Below are positions 11,674 through 22,121 of a DNA stretch of 64,000 nucleotides, piece by piece; the first letter of the stretch is position 1; each line of letters opens with the position of its first letter. The notes below the pieces were generated by a model. The model was not told the origin of the DNA, did no database searches, and saw only the letters and a program-made list of their open reading frames with translations. The stretch comes from Albugo candida (Eukaryota; Oomycota; Peronosporomycetes; Albuginales). The position numbers and the translations under genes are program-made. Where the stretch lies: NCBI GenBank assembly GCA_040437565.1, contig JBDOQK010000013.1, positions 310,001 through 374,000 on the forward strand, in the 5' to 3' direction.

Positions 11674-12854
11674 CTATCGATACAGAACGATGGGAAAATT
11701 CTCTGTGACCATATTTCCGTTTTCAAACAAAATGACCAAATTGGTCTCAAACTCGACTCGGAATTCTACGAATAGCACACGAATTGACTTTGTTTCTAAA
11801 TGCAACTTTTTCCAGCAGTTTACCTGGTGTAATCATCGTCGGGCACGTGAATAGCCTTGGAAAAATCATGTAAATTGGGATTGCCAATTCCGGACACGGA
11901 TCGCCTTGCCCGATTTGTATATTCTGTATCTCCGTGGCTTGAGAAGACACGTTTAGGATTGACGTAAGACTTTTTGCTCTTCATGAAAACAATGTCATAC
12001 CATCACGCGCGGTTTTGTCTCCGTAAATAATGCTTTCCACTCGGATCAGCTGGATCTCTACTGACTTTACGGGAACATCGGTTCTTGCAATTGTAACCTC
12101 GAATAGAGATTTGCGCTTGAGTGCCCGCAGAAGGATCAATTCTAACCTACTTCTCCAGTGAGTGGAAGATCCACTGGGCAATTTGTTCGATGTATATGTC
12201 CTGTAATTTGAAAATCAGGAGCGTTTGCTTCAATTTGCTGTACAAACAATGTAAGATGTATGACGATATAGGTCCTTTGCATTACCTTTCTGACGTTATT
12301 AACTGATCCTGAGGTGATACTGAAAGACTCGAGTCCGTTATCAAGTGGTTCCTGCAACGGTGTTTCCACTATAAACTCTAATGAACTGTGAAGTGACCGT
12401 TTCAGTAATCCTCGAGCGCAATCACATGTGATTTCATATTTCACTGAGACACAGACGCCATGGTATGTCTCGTATAATGTTTGTTCATCAGCCCCAATCA
12501 GCTGAAATTCGAAAGGGAATTTGGTCACTCCCGGGTGTACTTTGCCACCACTAATGAGCGGAATATGATACTGCAGGAGCTCTATAGACGGGATATCGCT
12601 TTGACCTGAATCGAAGATTCCACTGGTCTTTTTATTCATTTTCAGACGAGCACATCCTTCAACTTTCACAGAAATTCCCTGATGCGCAAATCCATTGGGT
12701 GAAGTAATAATCACTTCGCCTTGCACTTGTTCCTTTTGCGCACATAGAAACATGATGAGGAATCAAAGTATGAGAGATATATTGGTGGATCGCTTACATG
12801 AGGTCTGTAAATACGATTCACTCGGCTTAGTAGAATTGATAAGGAAGAGCTCAT
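11674..12854 (-). CDS. VPS26C: VPS26C (DSCR3-like) arrestin-fold retriever subunit, 6 exons
   Basis: Exons are 12854-12798, 12732-12286, 12237-12151, 12097-12001, 11937-11824 and 11765-11674. They give 297 aa, identical in length to human VPS26C as I remember it. Seen: QGEVIITS at the N-terminus, HQGISVKVEG, the family hallmark LYETYHGV, PLTGE at the domain boundary, SVEIQLIRVE, RDATEIQNIQI, PIYMIFPRLFTCP and the ending VTENFPIVLYR. The protein is the cargo-facing subunit of retriever, which works with the Commander (CCC) complex in endosome-to-plasma-membrane recycling. All six pieces join only when introns of 48-65 nt are removed. Its 3' end lies 44 nt from the convergent FPPS gene. Confidence 0.93.
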
Positions 12855-13066
12855 GGATCAAGCAATCTTTAACTGAAATGGTTATATTGATTGCATGGAT
12901 AGAGACATAAGTCTAATCTAACGAAAGCAATTTGATTCTCAGTGTTGAGTTAGAAATCGAGTCTGAGCAATATCGTAGCTGCAGATAGACATAAGGTCGT
13001 CGACTCAATGTAACGACCCTTCTTCGCACAACATATAGCACCAGATTAGCTTCAAGGAATCAATCC
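12855..13066. promoter_or_regulatory. Shared upstream region of VPS26C and TTC29-like genes
   Basis: A head-to-head spacer of 212 nt between two ATGs. Both transcripts must start here; no motif is claimed. Confidence 0.45.
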
Positions 13067-14545
13067 ATGCAGAGCCCGAGTCACCGAAAAGGAGCTCCGA
13101 ATCTTCGAGAGAGACGCGATGCAGAGAATAGCCCAAAAAGCATCCCCAAGCTAAACACCGCATATGAGGCAGTCAAAAAACCTTTGAGGGTTAGTCGCAT
13201 GCGTAATGTCGACCCACCAACCGCAGCATCTATGCGGGAAGCAGAATCCAGCACTCTGTTAACAAAAGATGGCGGCGGAAGGACGCGAAGTACGACTGTG
13301 CAAAATATCCGGGAGGAATTTTTTACGAGTGTGCTCGCCAGCGGTTATGTCCAGTCTTACGTGGACCTGTTCTATCTGCTTCATAGTAAGGACGATACGC
13401 AAAATGGAATGTATTCCTTCTCCGGTCTCAGCGGTAATGAGCGCGGTCAACGCGACGATGCCATCTGCTCCACGTCGAAATTTCTTCGGGAGAAATTGGC
13501 AACCGCAGAACATTGCAGATGGAAGGGTGACATTGAGGGTGCATTTCACGCGTTTCATGAACTCGCCGTTCGACTTTCCGAAGAAAGTGAAGTCAAAACT
13601 GCAGTATTTTTCTACAAGGAATGCTTGCAAATTGCACAAAGTGAGCAAGACACAAGCAAAGAAATGGACATTTCAAGTAAGCTTGGAATTGCTTATCATC
13701 AATTGCACGACTTGGAAAACGCCAAAATGCATCAAGAACGCCATCTTCATCTAGCACAGAACCGTGAAAAAAGCCAGCGTAGGTCAAATCTGGATCAAAG
13801 TACGAACATGGAGAGTAAAAGCTCGCGTGAAGCTCTACGGCAGATGGGTAAAGTTTACGACGATCTAGCTACGGAGATGGAAAAAAAGAAGCTATTCGAG
13901 GAGGCAATAGGAATTTATAAAAAATGGCTCGATTGTATGACACAGATGGACGATCCAGTAGCAGCTGCCGAGGTTCATTTTAAAATTGGTGTTTGTTATA
14001 ACGCACTTGGAAGACCAACTCAGGCTTTGGAGTTTCTCAAGAGATACGTAAGACTTTGTCGCAATCTTTCTATATCACAATTCTGATTTTTCGATGCGTA
14101 GCAAACCACCTGTCACAAGTATGATAATGTACAAGGCGAAAGTGCTGTCTGTGCAGAATTTGCAAGAACGTACGATATCTTGGGCCAAGAAGAGCTTTCA
14201 ATCGACTATCTCAAACAATACTTGGAGATGGCCGCCAAGTGTGAAGACATCCAAAAGCAAGCCGATGCGTGTCAACGACTCGGACTCATATACACCAGAA
14301 CTAAGAAATTCAGTCTTGCTAGGGAGATGTATGAGCGGCATTTCGAAATAGTATCCATGGCCTTGACGATGAAAGACAATGTACTCACATCGAACGAGCT
14401 TGGCTCACTCAATGCATCCCGGATACATGTGGGAGCTTCTCGAGCAAATGATGAATTTCGGACATTTATGAACCTGGTCAAAAATGATCTCAACGGGTTA
14501 TTGGCTTGGAAATGTACCCGGACATTGCCAAATCAAGGTCCATGA
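13067..14545 (+). CDS. TTC29: TTC29-like tetratricopeptide protein (axonemal), 2 exons
   Basis: Exons are 13067-14047 and 14102-14545, giving 474 aa, close to vertebrate TTC29. After a basic N-terminus comes a segment FFTSVLASGYVQSYVDLF like the TTC29 N-domain, then TPR helices (for example AVFFYKECLQIAQ, DLENAKMHQERHLHLAQ, AIGIYKKWLDC, ALEFLKRY, YLKQYLEMAAKCED, LAREMYERHFEI) and the ending NGLLAWKCTRT, which parallels the TTC29 end SLNYLLSWKESR. TTC29 is an axonemal protein needed for flagellar beating, fitting an organism with zoospores. Residues 245-275 are a low-complexity Ser/Arg linker. Family choice rests on order of segments and on the end motif; a generic TPR protein is the alternative. 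Confidence 0.72.
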
Positions 14546-14760
14546 TGTACGAAACTGCGTTGTCACCCAGTCTCCATCTGTCTATCACTCAGACTTTAGC
14601 TAAGAAATAGAAATGGAGGTAGAGATTGTGACTACATCCCTATCCGTCGATTGATAAATGTTCAAGCAGCTTAAGAGAGCATCTATTAATCGCATAGGCG
14701 ACCATAAATGTGGATGGTGTAGCCTTCTCGAGTTTACGACCAATCAATAGAATCTACACT

Positions 14761-16963
14761 ATGATCGACTTTAGGAAGGATGATCCGAGCGAATTACATC
14801 CGTCTCAGATCCTACGCAGTGGACACGATGTGTGTGCTACCCTTTATCCAGGTGGGATTCCACCGCACAAGCGTATGCGTAAACCTATTGTAAGAAAATC
14901 AGTCGATCCGAACGCCACATTCATAAATTATGTTATTCTACGAAAATTCGCTCGGCTCAAGTCCTACACAGGCCCGGGATTTTTCCCGCCTCATTCTGTT
15001 TACAAAAATCGGATGCTACCTCCGTACGTGCTTCCTGCACTGGACGATCTCGCTTCTTGTGTATGTACCAAGTTTTGTCGCTGTTCGACCAACAAGCAAA
15101 GGTGCCCAGTAAATTGTCTTATATGGACCCCTGAAGGACGTCGTCTGATCACTGGTAATTCAATGGGAGAATTCACATTATGGAATGGTGTGGCTTTCAA
15201 CTTTGAAACGATCTTACAGGCACACGATGACGCTGTGCGTGCAATGGTCTGGTCTCATAATGATAATTGGCTCATCACAGCAGATCATGGTGGAGTCTTA
15301 AAGTACTGGCAGCCTAGTATGACGAATGTCCAGCTCATTCAAGGACATAAAGAGGCTGTCAGGTCTTTAAGTTTCTCTCCGACAGACTTTAAATTTGTCT
15401 CATGTTCCGATGATGCGACTGTCAAGGTGTGGGACTTTGAAAGTGGAAGAGAAGAAAGAGTGTTGACAGGACATGGATGGGATGTGAAATGTGTGGCTTA
15501 TCATCCTCAAAAATGTTTACTGGCTTCAGGAAGCAAAGATAATTTGGTCAAAATTTGGGATCCAAAATCAGGCAATTCGCTCAATACTCTCCATGGACAC
15601 AAGAATACAGTCTTTAAAGTTGCTTGGAATCAGAATGGCAATTGGCTATTGACAGCGAGTCGTGATCAGCTACTCAAGCTGTACGATATACGCACTTTTA
15701 AAGAAATCACTACACTGAAAGGACATACACGGGAAGTCACGTCGGTCGCATGGCATCCATGCTATGAGCGTTTGTTTGTGAGTGGATCGTACGATGGTTC
15801 TTTGATGTACTGGGAAGTCGGGTACGTGTTTTGATTACTTTGAATCAGCGAAATTCGACAACTCAATTTTTTTTTGTTACAGGAAAAGCACCGCTCTTGC
15901 AACAGTACCATCCGCTCACGAAAATGCTGTCTGGGACATACAATGGCATCCTGTTGGGCACGTTGTAGCTACAGGTAGCAATGACCATAGTACCAAATTC
16001 TGGTGCCGGAATCGGCCAGGAGATCCTATGGATGACAAGTACAATGGAGGACAGTTGGTTCTCAACAACGAACCTGATGCCATCGAATCAGCAGCATATA
16101 ATAACATCCCAACCGATGAGCTAATGGCACTTCCAGGATTACTGGATGCTAAAGCGATGCGCATGAATGCGATGCAATCTACTAATAAGAATACACCCGA
16201 GAATGCATTTGGCTCGAGAATGGGTGGTTCTAACGGTCTTGGGGGAAACAGCGGACGACGTCCTCCTCCCGAATCGTACACTTGCAATCGCTGTGGAACT
16301 AAAGGTCATTGGATCGACGATTGCCCAACAAAAGATCAAGTACCAGGTGGCGGCAATGGGCCGTATAAAAAGGTCCCACCCGAGGGTTATATCTGTAAGC
16401 GATGTAACATTCCTGGTCATTATTTGGCAGATTGTCCACAAGCCAAAATTCCGCCAGCAAATTACACTTGCCACAAATGTCGACAAAAGGGACACTGGAA
16501 ACAGGATTGTCCATTGGATCAAAACATTTCTACTGCTGATGCTACCGCAGCGGCTGCAATAGCCGCTGCTAATGCACGTCCCACGGAAGGAATTTTAGCG
16601 CCGCCGCCAAATATCAGTCAGACCAGCCGACCGGATTCTGCACCTCCCGTAGGCTTACTGCCTCCTCCGGGTCGCCATCATCGAAATCCAATGTTTACAG
16701 ACGATAGAAACGACTCGTTCAGAGGGGACAAACGAGAACGTGATGATCGCGAGTACGGCTCGAACAGTCAGAACACAACAGACACAAGGTACACCCCCTC
16801 GTATCCGCTTACAAGACCTCCTCCACATGCACCAGCTTACTCGAACACACGAGCTGGCCACCCGGACGCTCCGCAAGGTTTTCTAGAGTCACCTCAAGCA
16901 CCCCCAGCTTTCAAGCGTCCCTCGAGTGTGAACGAAAGTAGGGATCCACGTCGACGTCGCTAG
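14761..16963 (+). CDS. WDR33/Pfs2/FY-like polyadenylation factor with three CCHC zinc knuckles, 2 exons
   Basis: Exons are 14761-15821 and 15883-16963 (713 aa); the frame is open 51 nt upstream of the first ATG. The core matches WDR33: IWTPEGRRL, GEFTLWNG, FNFETILQAHD, VWSHNDNWL, FSPTDFKFVSCSDD, then seven WD repeats ending GSNDHSTKFWCRNRPGD. WDR33 binds the AAUAAA signal together with CPSF30 in the mRNA 3' processing specificity factor. After the propeller come three knuckles: CNRCGTKGHWIDDC, CKRCNIPGHYLADC and CHKCRQKGHWKQDC, at about residues 495-585, then a Pro/Arg/Asp-rich tail ending in basic residues. Exon 2 is continuous from the last WD repeats through the knuckles, so the fusion is real in the sequence. 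Knuckles of this kind are known in other 3'-processing factors (Mpe1/RBBP6, CPSF30). Confidence 0.88.
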
Positions 16964-17390
16964 ACGCAACGGTCTCCCAGCCTTGAGGCCACAACCACCG
17001 ACTCGTGATGCAAAATAGTGAAGCGGTAGCAATTATTTTGCATTTATTTCTACTGTTACGTGTTCGTATTCAGTATGGTAAATCAACATCACTCACTCTT
17101 GACCTTGACCAGCTGCCATGTAGATGGCCCAAGATCTTGAAAGGCCATCGTCCAAAGCAACATTCTGCAATACTTTCAATGCGGTGACTTTGTCTACGCG
17201 GGCGTAATTTGCATACAGCAACGATAGCCAAGGATTTGTCAATTCGGGTGTTGTGACGATCGGAAGTTTCGAAAGAATNNNNNNNNNNNNNNNNNNNNNN
17301 NNNNNNNNNNNNNNNNNNNNNNNNNNNNNNNNNNNNNNNNNNNNNNNNNNNNNNNNNNNNNNNNNNNNNNNNNNNNNNAATCAACATCAC
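16964..17390. other. Intergenic with gap and false repeat
   Basis: Between the WDR33-like stop and the first GH81 gene. It includes a second copy (17081-17278) of the GH81 3' end created by an unmerged contig overlap, and the 100-N gap at 17279-17378. The true spacer is probably only about 120-430 nt. Confidence 0.75.
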
Positions 17391-17576
17391 TCACTCTTGA
17401 CCTTGACCAGCTGCCATGTAGATGGCCCAAGATCTTGAAAGGCCATCGTCCAAAGCAACATTCTGCAATACTTTCAATGCGGTGACTTTGTCTACGCGGG
17501 CGTAATTTGCATACAGCAACGATAGCCAAGGATTTGTCAATTCGGGTGTTGTGACGATCGGAAGTTTCGAAAGAAT
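17081..17576. repeat. Direct repeat of about 198 bp around a 100-N gap (assembly artefact)
   Basis: 17081-17278 and 17379-17576 appear identical and flank the gap at 17279-17378. Both copies encode the last residues of the GH81 protein on the minus strand. The pattern is that of two contigs whose ends overlap but were not merged. Confidence 0.9.
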
Positions 17577-19643
17577 AGAATTCCATTCTTCGCGGATGAA
17601 ATTTGTCGTTCGAACATAATCGGTTATCGGTGTGATTGGAATCATTTGAATTCCGTGTATGCAATACTTCTCGCCGCTGAACCAAGTCGCGTAATCCAAT
17701 TTATTCTCAAAAAAAATTCCAGATACTTTGTTTCCAATGAATTGAGCTGGTTGGACTTGATTGTCGGAATCCATGAGAAAATAGCTCTGAAGTGCTCGCG
17801 CATTCACTTTGATCAGTAATTTCCCCACTGCTTCCATTCGCAGGTCGCCGATACTGCCTCCATACAGATACATCGCGTATGCGAAATTAATTTCTTCCGA
17901 AGTACTTTCTTGATCTTTGCCATCCATTAACGGTGTCACTCCATGCGAAAATGAATGTCCTCGAAACCAGTCAAAATTGCGATATTTGGGAAAATAAGGA
18001 TCGGCGGCGTTGGGGGTTGCAACATCACGAATTAGTAGTTTGATCATCCTGTTCAGCTCGGGCAGTCTATTGTACGTTGGATAGAGGTAGTTGATGACTG
18101 CAGCGGTGTAGATCCAGTAGCCGTAATGGTAATGGTGATCATTGTACACCGTGGTGCCATAATCGACGTCTATATTGTTCAGAACGATACCTTGTGAGCT
18201 GATGAGACCACCATATATTGTGTCGTATGCGATAGGATACTTCCACGTATTGGCAATCATTGGAGTGATCACATTGACGAGCTTCATCAAGCAGCGACGC
18301 AATGGAGTGATGTCTGTACCCACAACATTAGGATCATTGGCCATCAGGCACAATGACGCGTACTTTTGTGCCAATTTGCCATTCGAGTAATAGCTTCCAT
18401 CTATAGGAATTGTCCACGTCGCACTTATATCAGCAACAAGTCTGGAATATAGACTTTGTGCTGACGCTGCACTAGCACTTGGTCGCGATTTGGAATAAAA
18501 TGTGATTGGTATGGAAGAAGGCTCAAACAAGGACCATATTTTCGTCCTTCCTCGGGTGACGTAAGCAGACATGGGACCGTGTGTTGTTGACATCAGCTTC
18601 ATCGACAAAAGCGCGGTCACTTGAGCACTGGCTGATGTATCAATCGATCCGACCTGATGAGGATGTGCAAATTGCAACAAGCCATTGGTGCAAGTCCCAC
18701 TAGTAGACCATGTGAAGGTATACGCGCTATCGGATGTTACATCGACGTCGCCACCTGTGACGATACAGTCCTCGTAGTGATCGTAGACTGCAACTGGTGC
18801 TCCCTCATTGACAACGGCCACTCTCAGCTGCCCGTTATATTTATCCTTGGCAATTAGCGTATTTCCATTGCTTCCGATTGCCAATGTCAATACACAGCTG
18901 GAATCTATAGCACCAGAACTTGCACAAATCGAATACAAAATCCACTTGTACCCATTCACTGTTTCCACGTAAAAGCGCGTATCCGTCCAAACAGATCCGG
19001 GAGATGCTCTTTTCTCGTTGATTTTATGTATGCTGGTGCTCAAAGTCAATCGCGGAGTTGCCAGTAGATAAGACACTGTAAAGTACGCCATACCCGACAC
19101 AATATCCGACTCCATTAGACCATTTGGACTAGCATCTGATCGTAACTGAACGGTAGCGCCTGCATCGGACCAGTCTACAACTTCAAAATACGGCGGAATT
19201 GTCTGATTATCAAATTCCACAGCGGAAAACTGCAATTCTTTTTCAGCACTATGCAAGAAAAATCTGACTGCGCCCGGATTCGAATACGAGTCTGAATACG
19301 CACGCGATCGAAAAGGATACGTTAGAGAAATACCAGTGCTATTAGTGGCGAAGGACGATGCGCTCGTATCGATGCGAACTGCATAAGGATTTGGCCAAAC
19401 GGGTGGAGGGACATCGGAACATGTGATCAAGTTGGCCCACCATCGATTGGTCGGAATCGCTCGACTTAATGTTTTGGCGGTGCCTCCGACATGTTTGGGT
19501 GGACAAAGCTCATACAATCCGTTTGTGTACGCGACCAGCGAGCTTGGAGGGATCAAGGATCCAGTCTCCCAAGTGTCACCATGAGTGGAGCGTGAATACA
19601 GCAGCAACAGCACGCTTTTGCAGTATACAGCAGCAATTTTCAT
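17391..19643 (-). CDS. Endo-1,3-beta-glucanase, glycoside hydrolase family 81 (copy 1)
   Basis: A single exon encodes 750 aa from the ATG at 19643, chosen because it begins a signal peptide (MKIAAVYCKSVLLLLYS); the frame is open 25 codons further upstream without an ATG. Seen: the GH81 N-domain segment AIPTNRWWANL, a beta-sandwich region, the catalytic-domain block YGTTVYNDHHYHYGYW, then NFDWFRGHSFSHG and DGKDQESTSEEINFAYA, which holds the acidic catalytic residues of the family. These inverting enzymes cut beta-1,3-glucan, the main oomycete wall polymer and also callose; wall remodelling or attack on host callose are both possible. A second GH81 gene lies 4.6 kb away in the opposite orientation. 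Confidence 0.92.
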   Translation of the reverse strand: MKIAAVYCKSVLLLLYSRSTHGDTWETGSLIPPSSLVAYTNGLYELCPPKHVGGTAKTLSRAIPTNRWWANLITCSDVPPPVWPNPYAVRIDTSASSFATNSTGISLTYPFRSRAYSDSYSNPGAVRFFLHSAEKELQFSAVEFDNQTIPPYFEVVDWSDAGATVQLRSDASPNGLMESDIVSGMAYFTVSYLLATPRLTLSTSIHKINEKRASPGSVWTDTRFYVETVNGYKWILYSICASSGAIDSSCVLTLAIGSNGNTLIAKDKYNGQLRVAVVNEGAPVAVYDHYEDCIVTGGDVDVTSDSAYTFTWSTSGTCTNGLLQFAHPHQVGSIDTSASAQVTALLSMKLMSTTHGPMSAYVTRGRTKIWSLFEPSSIPITFYSKSRPSASAASAQSLYSRLVADISATWTIPIDGSYYSNGKLAQKYASLCLMANDPNVVGTDITPLRRCLMKLVNVITPMIANTWKYPIAYDTIYGGLISSQGIVLNNIDVDYGTTVYNDHHYHYGYWIYTAAVINYLYPTYNRLPELNRMIKLLIRDVATPNAADPYFPKYRNFDWFRGHSFSHGVTPLMDGKDQESTSEEINFAYAMYLYGGSIGDLRMEAVGKLLIKVNARALQSYFLMDSDNQVQPAQFIGNKVSGIFFENKLDYATWFSGEKYCIHGIQMIPITPITDYVRTTNFIREEWNSILSKLPIVTTPELTNPWLSLLYANYARVDKVTALKVLQNVALDDGLSRSWAIYMAAGQGQE

Positions 19644-20142
19644 ACTAGCAAATGTCAGCAATGCTCCTAAGAATGGAGATTTGAAAGTGGGCAATTCAAC
19701 GCTCCTTTTCCTACGCAATGTGTGATTGGACGGGAGCCAAGAAACGCCTTTTTAGTGCATTTTGCATATATTTATTACATAAACTCGTTCAGACGCGATG
19801 AAATTCTCCTTTGTTTTCCTACATTTTATTTCATACTTGTGCAAGGAGAATTGTCAGAGTTTATCCACATGCGGTACGTGTCAGCAAAAGCGCAGTCACG
19901 TCGATCGACGTACGCTCCAACAAGCCTCACTTTCAATGGCTTGTGCATGGTGCGAATATCGCAGCTGTATTTGGTGGATGACGTTCAGTGAGATTTGAAG
20001 GTCGCACATGAAAGGTCTCGTCGCCTGTGATCCGGAAGAGTCGGAGAAATTTATTTACCGAAACTGCTTTGTCACACCCACAATAGCGACGTCATTCCCA
20101 TTGTGGTGTTCCTGCTGTCATTTGTATTGTTTTGAGGTGAAC
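19644..20142. promoter_or_regulatory. Divergent upstream region of GH81 copy 1 and the EGF protein
   Basis: About 500 nt between two outward-facing genes. An in-frame ATG at 20008 could extend the EGF protein, so the right part may be a 5' leader. No motif is claimed. Confidence 0.4.
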
Positions 20143-21921
20143 ATGGCGCATCGGGGAAGCAGAGTGTACCTGGGCATCTTGATATTGATGTTATTGCTGG
20201 CATTCGTCAATTCAGAATGCCCTAATGGATGTTCAGGGAATGGTGATTGTATGGCCAGAGATATGTGCAATTGTTTCAAGAATTATCAGGGCAATGATTG
20301 TTCCGATCGCACGTGCGGATTTGGGTATGCACATGTCGATACACCAAAAGGAGACATCAATTTTGACCAAAATCGAATGACGACCGGTTGGATCCTGCAG
20401 AATTCCCATCAAGCACCAGCCAAAACATATGAATATTTTTATCCCAATGCCAAGGTGGATGAAGCTCATTTCTACCTCGAATGTTCGAACAAAGGCATTT
20501 GTGATCGATCCATGGGACTTTGTAAATGTTTTGATGGTTTTGAAGGTAGTGCTTGTCAGCGTACTTCATGCCCCAACAAATGTAATGGACATGGTACTTG
20601 TGAAAGCCTGCGAGAACTTGGGATAAAAGCAGGTGGAACCTTGTTTGGGAAAGGCACAATTGCAGGCGCAGTTAGCTATGACCTGTGGGATGCTAATTCA
20701 ACGTATGGCTGCCTGTGTGACCCGGGGTTCTTTGGACCAGACTGTTCCAAGCGATCTTGCAAGGTTGGCATCGATCCGCTATATCTTGGCACCTATACGG
20801 CCATATTGGAGACGTTTTTTGTGCACGCGTATCTTGATAGCTCAATAACGACCTTTCCTTCTGGGGCTTGGATTCGACTTCTTGTGTTCGACTATAGTGG
20901 TGACTCGTACATCACCAGCAAAATTCCAATCGTTGATGAAGCTGTTGGAGCGGCAAATCAAGCTGCCAATGCTGCAGCCTTCGTCACTGCACTAAAGAAC
21001 GTACCAAATCTATCATTTGCAAATGTCATTTGCGAATCGCAAGGTGTTGGAAGCTTCCTGGCGGGTTTCAAGTCACTACGAGCAGGAAGTAGCGTAACGC
21101 TTGGTGCATCGGTCGTGTGTCAATACATTGATAATCCAGGCAAATCCAGACTTCCAAAAGTATATGACTATTCATTCGGGACGGTTTCTCCAAACTTGCA
21201 ATTCGTTAAAGTGGTCACCACGACTCAACAAGGGAGTAATCACGATTGGTTTACGTCCAAAAGCACAGCTGTCGTCAGTTCGATTACTAGTGGCACAGCT
21301 GTTACATTGAGCACGGATCCTGGTGCTGGAACAACGGCTTTATTTCCACAGAGTGGGATGTTCTTGATCAAGCTTGGAGCGAACATTGTGACAGTGAGCG
21401 CGATCGGAAGTGCGACAACATTCACACTTCAGTATCCATTGACACAGCCACTCAGTTCCAGTGATAAAATCATCTTCTTGGAACCAACGGCTACTTTAAT
21501 TGTGACAGAGATTACCACACCACTACTAGCAGTTGCTGTCGGTGATACTGAATTCACGTACGATATCACAACCAACACAGACCCAAACTTGTCCAAAGGC
21601 GATCGATTGTTTTATATGAACCAATTCTTCTGGGTCCGTGGAAAGTATGTGACGACGGTAACTCCCGGTAGTGGAAGTCCTTATGATGTCGCACATTATA
21701 CGCTGGACTCTCCATTTGGTGGGAACTCTGATACTGGGGATAGCGGTGCTGCGGGCACAAAGGTGCTGAAGGTGACCGAGCCAACGACCAAGACGGGAAC
21801 GTATACGTATGTATCGGAATGCTCGGGTCGGGGACTCTGCACCTATGACACTGGAATTTGTGCGTGTTTCAAAGGATACACAAACGACAACTGCAATACG
21901 CAGAATGTCTTGGCCATGTAA
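20143..21921 (+). CDS. Secreted protein with tenascin-type EGF repeats
   Basis: A single exon encodes 592 aa. The start at 20143 is preferred over the in-frame ATG at 20008 because it gives a clean signal peptide (basic MAHRGSR, then a leucine-rich core ending FVNSE). Four EGF-like modules are seen: CSGNGDCMARDMCNCFKNY near residue 30, CSNKGICDRSMGLCKC, CNGHGTC...YGCLCDPGFFGPDC, and a last one near the C-terminus, CSGRGLCTYDTGICAC. Between the third and fourth lies a 380-residue Thr/Ser/Val-rich beta-type region without cysteine-dense repeats. No membrane anchor is seen at the end. Such EGF proteins are common in stramenopiles, and some belong to flagellar mastigonemes; that role, or an extracellular matrix role, is inference. 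Confidence 0.82.
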   Translation: MAHRGSRVYLGILILMLLLAFVNSECPNGCSGNGDCMARDMCNCFKNYQGNDCSDRTCGFGYAHVDTPKGDINFDQNRMTTGWILQNSHQAPAKTYEYFYPNAKVDEAHFYLECSNKGICDRSMGLCKCFDGFEGSACQRTSCPNKCNGHGTCESLRELGIKAGGTLFGKGTIAGAVSYDLWDANSTYGCLCDPGFFGPDCSKRSCKVGIDPLYLGTYTAILETFFVHAYLDSSITTFPSGAWIRLLVFDYSGDSYITSKIPIVDEAVGAANQAANAAAFVTALKNVPNLSFANVICESQGVGSFLAGFKSLRAGSSVTLGASVVCQYIDNPGKSRLPKVYDYSFGTVSPNLQFVKVVTTTQQGSNHDWFTSKSTAVVSSITSGTAVTLSTDPGAGTTALFPQSGMFLIKLGANIVTVSAIGSATTFTLQYPLTQPLSSSDKIIFLEPTATLIVTEITTPLLAVAVGDTEFTYDITTNTDPNLSKGDRLFYMNQFFWVRGKYVTTVTPGSGSPYDVAHYTLDSPFGGNSDTGDSGAAGTKVLKVTEPTTKTGTYTYVSECSGRGLCTYDTGICACFKGYTNDNCNTQNVLAM

Positions 21922-22121
21922 GTGACCAGCATGTACATCAATATAAGCGTTTTAGGTGCATTGTGTTGGAGACACTTTTGTCTTGAGCACGCGATAAGTC
22001 ATTATAACGGTTTTTGTCGCAAAAATAAGTCGTGTGCATGAAGAGAGCTTGTACTAGCCAGATTTTTGTCGTGCTTCCACACGTGTACATCCATTGATAA
22101 AAATCCCAATCGGATTGAATT

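Noticed and set aside
16260-16520. Zinc knuckles here as a sign of a retroelement Gag
   Set aside because: The knuckles are in the same exon and frame as the last WD repeats of a WDR33-like gene, with no other element parts nearby.
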